DNA from: Eledone cirrhosa
Lineage: Eukaryota; Mollusca; Cephalopoda; Octopoda; Eledonidae
Assembly: GCA_964016885.1 (NCBI GenBank)
Contig: OZ024740.1
Location: 2,326,836 to 2,390,835 of the forward strand
Length of the DNA stretch: 64,000 nt
Direction of reading: 5' to 3'
Numbering within the stretch: the stretch's first letter is position 1; every line of letters starts with the position of its first letter. Positions 54,119-63,470 of this stretch are shown one piece after another. The position numbers were made by a program, and so were the translations under genes. The notes below the pieces were generated by a model, which worked only from the letters and a program-made list of their open reading frames with translations, had not been told where the DNA came from and made no database searches.

Positions 54119-57100
54119 TGAAGGTGTCCAATAAAAAGTACCAAGTCCACACTATAAAGTGGTCATGTAGGTGTCACAATAAAAAGTATCCAGTCCACAC
54201 TATAAAGTGGTCATGAAGGTGTCACAATAAAAAGTACCCAGTCCACACTGTAAATTGGTCATGTAGGTGTCACAATAAAAAGTACCTGGTCCTCACTATA
54301 AAGTGGTCATGTAGGTGTCACAATAAAAAGTACCAAGTCCACACTGTAAAGTGGTCATGTAGGTGTCACAATAAAAAGTATCCAGCCCACACTGTAAAGT
54401 GGTCATGAAGGTGTCACAATAAAAAGTATCCAGCCCACACTATAAAGTGGTCATGTAGGTGTCACAATAAAAAGTATCCAGCCCACACTATAAAGTGGTC
54501 ATATAGGTGTCACAATAGAAAGTACCCAGCCCACACTATAAAGTGGTCATGTAGGTGTCACAATAAAAAGTATCCAGCCCACACTATAAAGTGGTCATGT
54601 AGGTGTCACGATAACAATTATCCAGCCCACACTGTAAAGTGGTCATGTAGGTGTCACAATAACAAGTACCCAGTCCACACTATAAAGTGGTCATGTAGGT
54701 GTCACAATAAAAAGTATCCAGTCCACACTGTAAAGTGGTCATGTAGGTGTCACAATAAAAATATCCAGCCCACACTATAAAGTGGTCATGTAGGTGTCAC
54801 AATAAAAAGTACCCAATCCACACTGTAAAGTGGTCATGTAGGTGTCACAATAAAAAGTATCCAGTCCACACTGTAAAGTGGTCATGTAGGTGTCACAATA
54901 AAAAGTACCTGGTCCTCACTATAAAGTGGTCATGTAGGTGTCACAATAAAAAGTACCTGGTCCTCACTATAAAGTGGTCATGTAGGTGTCACAATAAAAA
55001 GTATCCAGCCCACACTATAAAGTGGTCATGTAGGTGTCACAATAAAAAGTACCCAGTCCACACTGTAAAGTGGTCATGTAGGTGTCACAATAAAAAGTAT
55101 CCAGTCCACACTGTAAAGTGGTCATGTAGGTGTCACAATAAAAAGTACCCAGCCCACACTGTAAAGTGGTCATGTAGGTGTCACAATAAAAAGTACCTGG
55201 TCCTCACTATAAAGTGGTTATGTAGGTGTCACAATAAAAAGTACCTGGTCCTCACTATAAAGTGGTCATGTAGGTGTCACAATAAAAAGTATCCAGTCAA
55301 CACCGTAAAGTGGCCATGTAGGTGTCACAATAAAAAGTACCCAGCCCACACCGTAAAGTGGCCATGTAGGTGTCACGATAAAAAGTACCCAGCCCACACT
55401 GTAAAGTGGTCATGTAGGTGTCAAAATAAAAAGTACCTGGTCCTCACTATAAAGTGGTTATGTAGGTGTCACAATAAAAAGTATCCAGCCCACACTATAA
55501 AGTGGTCATGTAGGTGTCACAATAAAAAGTACCCAGTCCACACTGTAAAGTGGTCATGTGGGTGTCACAATAACAAGTACCCAGTCCACACTGTAAAGTG
55601 GTAATGTAGGTGTCACAATAAAAAGTACCTGGTCCTCACTATAAAGTGGTCATGTAGGTGTCACAATAACAAGTATCCAGCCCACACTGTAAAGTGGTCA
55701 TGTAGGTGTCATAATAAAAAGTACCTAGTCCACACTGTAAAGTGGTCATGTAGGTGTCACAATAAAAAGTATCCAGCCCACACTGTAAAGTGGTCATGTA
55801 GGTGTCACAATAAAAAGCACCTGGTCCTCACTATAAAGTGGTCATGTAGGTGTCACAATAAAAAGTATCCAGCCCACACAGTAAAGTGGTCATGTAGGTG
55901 TCACAATAAAAAGTATCCAGTCCACACTGTAAAGTGGTCATGTAGGTGTCACAATAAAAAGTACCCAGCCCACACTGTAAAGTGGTCATGTAGGTGTCAC
56001 AATAAAAAGTACCTGTTCCTCACTATAAAGTGGTCATGTAGGTGTCACAATATAAAGTACCTGGTCCTCACTATAATGTGGTCATGTAGGTGTCACAATA
56101 AAAAGTATCCAGTCCACACTGTAAAGTGGTCATATAGGTGTCACAATAAAAAGTATCCAGTCCACACTGTAAAGTGGTCATGTAGGTGTCACAATAAAAT
56201 GTACCCAGCTCACACTGTAAAGTGGTCATGTAGGTGTCACAATAAAAAGTACCTGGTCCTCACTATAAAGTGGTCATATAGGTGTCACAATAAAAAGTAC
56301 CTGGTCCTCACTATAAAGTGGTCATGTAGGTGTCACAATAAAAAGTATCCAGTCCACACCGTAAAGTGGACATGTAGGTGTCCCAATAAAAAGTACCCAG
56401 CCCACACTGTAAAGTGGTCATGTAGGTGTCACAATAAAAAGTATCCAGTCCACACTGTAAAGTGGTCATGTAGGTGTCACAATAAAAAGTATCCAGTCCA
56501 CACTGTAAAGTGGTCATGTAGGTGTCACAATAAAAAGTACCCAGTCCACACTGTAAAGTGGTAATGTAGGTGTCACAATAAAAAGTAACCAATCCACACT
56601 ATAAAGTGGTCATGTAGGTGTCACAATAACAAGTACCCAGTCCACACTGTAAAGTGGTCATGTAGGTGTCACAATAACAAGTACCCAGCCCACACTATAA
56701 AGTGGTCATGTAGGTGTCACAATAAAAAGTACCCAGTCCACACTGTAAAGTGGTCATGTAGTTGTCACAATAAAAAGTATCCAGCCCACACTATAAAGTG
56801 GTCATGTAGGTGTCACAATAACAAGTACCCAGCCCACACTGTAAAGTGGTCATGAAGGTGTCACAATAAAAAGTATCCAGCCCACACTATAAAGTGGTCA
56901 TGTAGGTGTCACAATAAAAAGTATCCACCCCACACTCTAAAGTGGTCATGTAGGTGTCACAATAAAAAGTATCCAGTCCACACTATAAAGTGGTCATGTA
57001 GGTGTCACAATAAAAAGTATCCAGTCCACACTGTAAAGTGGTCATGAAGGTGTCACAATAAAAAGTACCCAGTCCACACTATAAAGTGGTCATGTAGGTG

Positions 57101-60100
57101 TCACAATAAAAAGTATCCAGTCCACACTGTAAAGTGGTCATGTAGGTGTCACAATAACAAGTATACAGTCAACACTGTAAAGTGGTCATGTAGGTGTCAC
57201 AATAAAAAGTATCCAGTCCACACTATAAAGTGGTCATGAAGGTGTCACATTAAAAAGTACCCAGTCCACACTATAAAGTGGTCATGTAGGTGTCACAATA
57301 ACAAGTACCCAGTCCACACTGTAAAGTGGTCATGTAGGTGTCACAATAACAAGTACCCAGCCCACGCTATAAAGTGGTCATGTAGGTGTCACAATAACAA
57401 GTACCCAGTCCACACTGTAAAGTGGTCATGTAGGTGTCACAATAAAAAGTATCCAGTCCACACTGTAAAGTGGTCATGTAGGTGTCACAATAAAAAGTAC
57501 CCAGCCCAGACTGTAAAGTGGTCATGTAGGTGTCACAATAAAAAGTACCTGGTCCTCACTATAAAGTGGTTATGTAGGTGTCACAATAAAAAGTACCTGG
57601 TCCTCACTATAAAGTGGTCATGTAGGTGTCACAATAAAAAGTATCCAGTCAACACCGTAAAGTGGCCATGTAGGTGTCACAATAAAAAGTACCCAGCCCA
57701 CACCGTAAAGTGGCCATGTAGGTGTCACGATAAAAAGTACCCAGCCCACACTGTAAAGTGGTCATGTAGGTGTCAAAATAAAAAGTACCTGGTCCTCACT
57801 ATAAAGTGGTTATGTAGGTGTCACAATAAAAAGTATCCAGCCCACACTATAAAGTGGTCATGTAGGTGTCACAATAAAAAGTACCCAGTCCACACTGTAA
57901 AGTGGTCATGTGGGTGTCACAATAACAAGTACCCAGTCCACACTGTAAAGTGGTAATGTAGGTGTCACAATAAAAAGTACCTGGTCCTCACTATAAAGTG
58001 GTCATGTAGGTGTCACAATAACAAGTATCCAGCCCACACTGTAAAGTGGTCATGTAGGTGTCACAATAAAAAGTACCTAGTCCACACTGTAAAGTGGTCA
58101 TGTAGGTGTCACAATAAAAAGTATCCAGTCCACACTGTAAAGTGGTCATGTAGGTGTCACAATATAATGTACCCAGTCCACACTGTAAAGTGGTCATGTA
58201 GGTGTCACAATAAAAAGTACCTGGTCCTCACTATAAAGTGGTCATGTAGGTGTCACAATAAAAAGTACCCAGTCCACACTGTAAAGTGGTCATGTAGGTG
58301 TCACAATAACAAGTACCCAGTCCACACTGTAAAGTGGTCATGTATGTGTCACAAAAAAAAGTACCCAGTCCACACTATAAAGTGGTCATGTAGGTGTCAC
58401 AATAAAAAGTATCCAGTCCACACTATAAAGTGGTCATGAAGGTGTCACAATAAAAAGTACCCAGTCCACACTGTAAAGTGGTCATGTAGGTTCCACAATA
58501 ATCAGTACCTGGTCCTCACTATAAAGTGGTCATGTAGGTGTCACAATAAAAATATCCAGTCCACACTGTAAAGTGGTCATGTAGGTGTCACAATAAAAAG
58601 TAGCTGGTCCTCACTATAAAGTGGTCATGTAGGTGTCACAATAAAAAGTACCCAGTCCTCACTATAAAGTGGTCATGAAGGTGTCACAATAAAAAGTACC
58701 CAGTCCACACTATAAAGTGGTCATGTAGGTGTCACAATAAATAGTATCCAGTCCACACTATAAAGTGGTCATGAAGGTGTCACAATAAAAAGTACCCAGT
58801 CCACACTGTAAAGTGGTCATGTAGGTGTCACAATAAAAAGTACCTGCTCCTCACTATAAAGTGGTCATGTAGGTGTCACAATAAAAAGTACCCAGTCAAC
58901 ACTGTAAAGTGGTCATGTAGGTGTCACAATAACAAGTATACAGTCAACACTATAAAGTGGTCATGTAGGTGTCACAATAAAAAGTATCCAGTCCACACTG
59001 TAAAGTGGTCATGTAGGTGTCAGAATAAAAAGTACCCAGTCCACACTGTAAGCTGGTCAAGTAGGTGTCACAATAAAAAGTACCTGGTCCTCACTATAAA
59101 GTGGTCATGTAGGTGTCACAATAAAAAGTACCCAGTCCACACTGTAAAGTGGTCATGTAGGTGTCACAATAAAAAGTACCCAGTCCACACTGTAAAGTGG
59201 TCATGTAGGTGTCACAATAACAAGTATGCAGTCAACACTGTAAAGTGGTCATGTAGGTGTCACAATAAAAAGTATCCAGTCCGCACTATAAAGTGGTCAT
59301 GAAGGTGTCACAATAAAAAGTACCCAATCCACACTATAAAGTGGTCATGTAGGTGTCACAATAACAAGTACCCAGTCCACACTGTAAAGTGGTCATGTAG
59401 GTGTCACAATAACAAGTACCCAGCCCACACTATAAAGTGGTCATGTAGGTGTCACAATAAAAAGTACCCAGTCCACACTGTAAAGTGGTCATGTAGTTGT
59501 CACAATAAAAAGTATCCAGCCCACACTATAAAGTGGTCATGTAGGTGTCACAATAACATGTACCCAGCCCACACTGTAAAGTGGTCATGAAGGTGTCACA
59601 ATAAAAAGTATCCAGCCCACACTATAAAGTGGTCATGTAGGTGTCACAATAAAAAGTATCCCCCCCACACTCTAAAGTGGTCATGTAGGTGTCACAATAA
59701 AAAGTATCCAGTCCACACTATAAAGTGGTCATGTAGGTGTCACAATAAAAAGTATCCAGTCCACACTGTAAAGTGGTCATGAAGGTGTCACAATAAAATT
59801 ACCCAGTCCACACTATAAAGTGGTCATGTAGGTGTCACAATAAAAAGTATCCAGTCCACACTGTAAAGTGGTCATGTAGGTGTCACAATAAAAAGTACCC
59901 AGCCCACACTGTAAAGTGGTCATGTAGGTGTCACAATAACAAGTATCCAGCCCACACTGTAAAGTGGTCATGTAGGTGTCACGATAAAAAGTATCCAGCC
60001 CACACTGTAAAATGGTCATGTAGGTGTCACAATAAAAAGTATCCAGCCCACACTGTAAAGTGGTCATGTAGGTGTCACAATAAAAAGTACCTGGTCCTCA

Positions 60101-60786
60101 CTATAAAGTGGTCATGTAGGTGTCACAATAAAAAGTATCCAGCCCACACTGTAAAGTGGTCATGTAGGTGTCACAATAAAAAGTACCCAGCCCACACTGT
60201 AAAGTGGTCATGTAGGTGTCACAATAAAAAGTACCTGTTCCTCACTATAAAGTGGTCATGTAGGTGTCACAATATAAAGTACCTGGTCCTCACTATAATG
60301 TGGTCATGTAGGTGTCACAATAAAAAGTATCCAGTCCACACTGTAAAGTGGTCATGTAGGTGTCACAATAAAATGTACCCAGCTCACACTGTAAAGTGGT
60401 CATGTAGGTGTCACAATAAAAAGTACCTGGTCCTCACTATAAAGTGGTCATGTAGGTGTCACAATAAAAAGTACCTGGTCCTCACTATAAAGTGGTCATG
60501 TAGGTGTCACAATAAAAAGTATCCAGTCCACACCGTAAAGTGGACATGTAGGTGTCCCAATAAAAAGTACCCAGCCCACACTGTAAAGTGGTCATGTAGG
60601 TGTCATAATAAAAAGTATCCAGTCCACACTGTAAAGTGGTCATGTAGGTGTCACAATAAAAAGTATCCAGTCCACACTGTAAAGTGGTCATGTAGGTGTC
60701 ACAATAAAAAGTACCCAGTCCACACTGTAAAGTGGTAATGTAGGTGTCACAATAAAAAGTACCCAGTCCTCACTATAAAGTGGTCA
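54119..60786. repeat. Block F double unit, 6,668 bp, rearranged
   Basis: 139 monomers minus 4 bp: signature deletion, AAAAATATCC near 54,766 and near 58,550, and AAAATTACCC near 59,797. It equals two F units in which the middle signature monomer is missing. At about 56,585 the expected GGTAATG to signature order jumps instead to a CCAATCC run typical of the interior of a unit. At about 58,141-58,980 it carries a stretch ordered like block E. Confidence 0.85.
58141..58980. repeat. Block E-type string inside block F
   Basis: The order TGTATGTGTCACAAAAAAAA (58,341), two ATA-type monomers, TGAAGG, a GGTTCCACAATAATCAG monomer near 58,490, AGCTGGTCC, CAGTCCTCAC, TGAAGG, CCTGCTCC, GTCAAC and GTATACAGTCAAC follows that of 29,820-30,520. 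It is flanked on both sides by F-type strings. The shared rare monomers indicate exchange between distant parts of the array. Confidence 0.82.
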
Positions 60787-62344
60787 TGAAGGTGTCCAAT
60801 AAAAAGTACCAAGTCCACACTATAAAGTGGTCATGTAGGTGTCACAATAAAAAGTATCCAGTCCACACTATAAAGTGGTCATGAAGGTGTCACAATAAAA
60901 AGTACCCAGTCCACACTGTAAATTGGTCATGTAGGTGTCACAATAAAAAGTATCCAGCCCACACTGTAAAGTGGTCATGAAGGTGTCACAATAAAAAGTA
61001 TCCAGCCCACACTATAAAGTGGTCATGTAGGTGTCACAATAAAAAGTATCCAGCCCACACTATAAAGTGGTCATATAGGTGTAACAATAGAAAGTACCCA
61101 GCCCACACTATAAAGTGGTCATGTAGGTGTCACAATAAAAAGTATCCAGCCCACACTATAAAGTGGTCATGTAGGTGTCACGATAACAATTATCCAGCCC
61201 ACACTGTAAAGTGGTCATGTAGGTGTCACAATAACAAGTACCCAGTCCACACTATAAAGTGGTCATGTAGGTGTCACAATAAAAAGTATCCAGTCCACAC
61301 TGTAAAGTGGTCATGTAGGTGTCACAATAAAAATATCCAGCCCACACTATAAAGTGGTCATGTAGGTGTCACAATAAAAAGTACCCAATCCACACTGTAA
61401 AGTGGTCATGTAGGTGTCACAATAAAAAGTATCCAGTCCACACTGTAAAGTGGTCATGTAGGTGTCACAATAAAAAGTACCTGGTCCTCACTATAAAGTG
61501 GTCATGTAGGTGTCACAATAAAAAGTACCTGGTCCTCACTATAAAGTGGTCATGTAGGTGTCACAATAAAAAGTATCCAGCCCACACTATAAAGTGGTCA
61601 TGTAGGTGTCACAATAAAAAGTACCCAGTCCACACTGTAAAGTGGTCATGTAGGTGTCACAATAAAAAGTATCCAGTCCACACTGTAAAGTGGTCATGTA
61701 GGTGTCACAATAAAAAGTACCCAGCCCACACTGTAAAGTGGTCATGTAGTTGTCACAATAAAAAGTACCTGGTCCTCACTATAAAGTGGTCATGTAGGTG
61801 TCACAATAAAAAGTATCCAGTCAACACCGTAAAGTGGCCATGTAGGTGTCACAATAAAAAGTACCCAGCCCACACCGTAAAGTGGCCATGTAGGTGTCAC
61901 GATAAAAAGTACCCAGCCCACACTGTAAAGTGGTCATGTAGGTGTCAAAATAAAAAGTACCTGGTCCTCACTATAAAGTGGTTATGTAGGTGTCACAATA
62001 AAAAGTATCCAGCCCACACTATAAAGTGGTCATGTAGGTGTCACAATAAAAAGTACCCAGTCCACACTGTAAAGTGGTCATGTGGGTGTCACAATAACAA
62101 GTACCCAGTCCACACTGTAAAGTGGTAATGTAGGTGTCACAATAAAAAGTACCTGGTCCTCACTATAAAGTGGTCATGTAGGTGTCACAATAACAAGTAT
62201 CCAGCCCACACTGTAAAGTGGTCATGTAGGTGTCACAATAAAAAGTACCTAGTCCACACTGTAAAGTGGTCATGTAGGTGTCACAATAAAAAGTATCCAG
62301 CCCACACTGTAAAGTGGTCATGTAGGTGTCACAATAAAAAGTAC
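60787..62344. repeat. Block F, last partial unit
   Basis: Begins with the last signature TGAAGGTGTCC monomer and repeats F order (CATATAGG, CGATAACAATTATCC, AAAAATATCC near 61,331, GTCAACACCG, CGATAAAA, GTGGGTGTC, TACCTAGTCC). No further signature monomer follows, and regular order fades after about 62,344. GTGTAACAATAG near 61,081 is private. Confidence 0.82.
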
Positions 62345-62944
62345 CTGGTCCTCACTATAAAGTGGTCATGTAGGTGTCACAATAAAAAGTATCCAGCCCA
62401 CACTGTAAAGTGGTCATGTAGGTGTCACAATAAAAAGTACCCAGCCCACACTGTAAAGTGGTCATGTAGGTGTCACAATAAAAAGTATCCAGTCCACACT
62501 GTAAAGTGGTCATGTAGGTGTCACAATAAAAAGTATCCAGCCCACACTATAAAGTGGTCATATAGGTGTCACGATAAAAAGTACCCAGTCCACACTGTAA
62601 AGTGGTCATGTAGGTGTCACAATAAAAAGTATCCAGTCCACACTGTAAAGTGGTCATGTAGGTGTCACAATAAAAAGTACCTGGTCCTCACTATAAAGTG
62701 GTCATGTAGGTGTCACAAAAAAAAGTACCTGGTCCTCACTATAAAGTGGTCATGTAGGTGTCACAATAAAAAGTATCCAGCCCACACTATAAAGTGGTCA
62801 TGTAGGTGTCACAATAAAAAGTACCCAGTCCACACTGTAAAGTGGTCATGTAGGTGTCACGATAAAAAGTATCCAGTCCACACTGTAAAGTGGTCATGTA
62901 GGTGTCACAATAAAAAGTATCCAGTCCACACTGTAAAGTGGTCA

Positions 62945-63183
62945 TGTAGGTGTCACAATAAAAAGTACCCAGTCCTCACTATAAAGTGGTCATGAAGGTG
63001 TCACAATAAAAAGTACCCAGTCCACTCTATAAAGTGGTCATGAAGGTGACACAATAAAATTACCCAGTCCACACTGTAAAGTGGTCATGTAGGTGTCACA
63101 ATAAAAAGTACCTGGTCCTCACTATAAAGTGGTCATGTTGGTGTCACAATAAAAAGTACCCAGTCCACACTGTAAAGTGGTCA
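62945..63183. repeat. 239-bp tandem duplication, copy 1
   Basis: Five monomers minus one base. It holds CAGTCCTCAC, a TGAAGG monomer with CCACTCTATAAAG, and a TGAAGGTGACACAATA monomer with a one-base deletion (AAAATTACCC). Copy 2 follows directly. Confidence 0.9.
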
Positions 63184-63422
63184 TGTAGGTGTCACAATAA
63201 AAAGTACCCAGTCCTCACTATAAAGTGGTCATGAAGGTGTCACAATAAAAAGTACCCAGTCCACTCTATAAAGTGGTCATGAAGGTGACACAATAAAATT
63301 ACCCAGTCCACACTGTAAAGTGGTCATGTAGGTGTCACAATAAAAAGTACCTGGTCCTCACTATAAAGTGGTCATGTAGGTGTCACAATAAAAAGTACCC
63401 AGTCCACACTGTAAAGTGGTCA
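63184..63422. repeat. 239-bp tandem duplication, copy 2
   Basis: Repeats the preceding five monomers with the same deletion. The only difference noticed is TGTTGG in copy 1 (near 63,137) against TGTAGG here. Confidence 0.9.
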
Positions 63423-63470
63423 TGTAGGTGTCACAATAAACATTTTTCAGTCCACACGGTAAAGTGATCA
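63423..63470. repeat. Most divergent monomer of the window
   Basis: A full-length 48-bp monomer whose middle reads AAACATTTTTCAGTCC and whose end reads CACGGTAAAGTGATCA. It differs from neighbouring monomers at about seven positions, clustered at 19-25 and 36-45. It lies directly after the 239-bp duplication. Confidence 0.85.
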
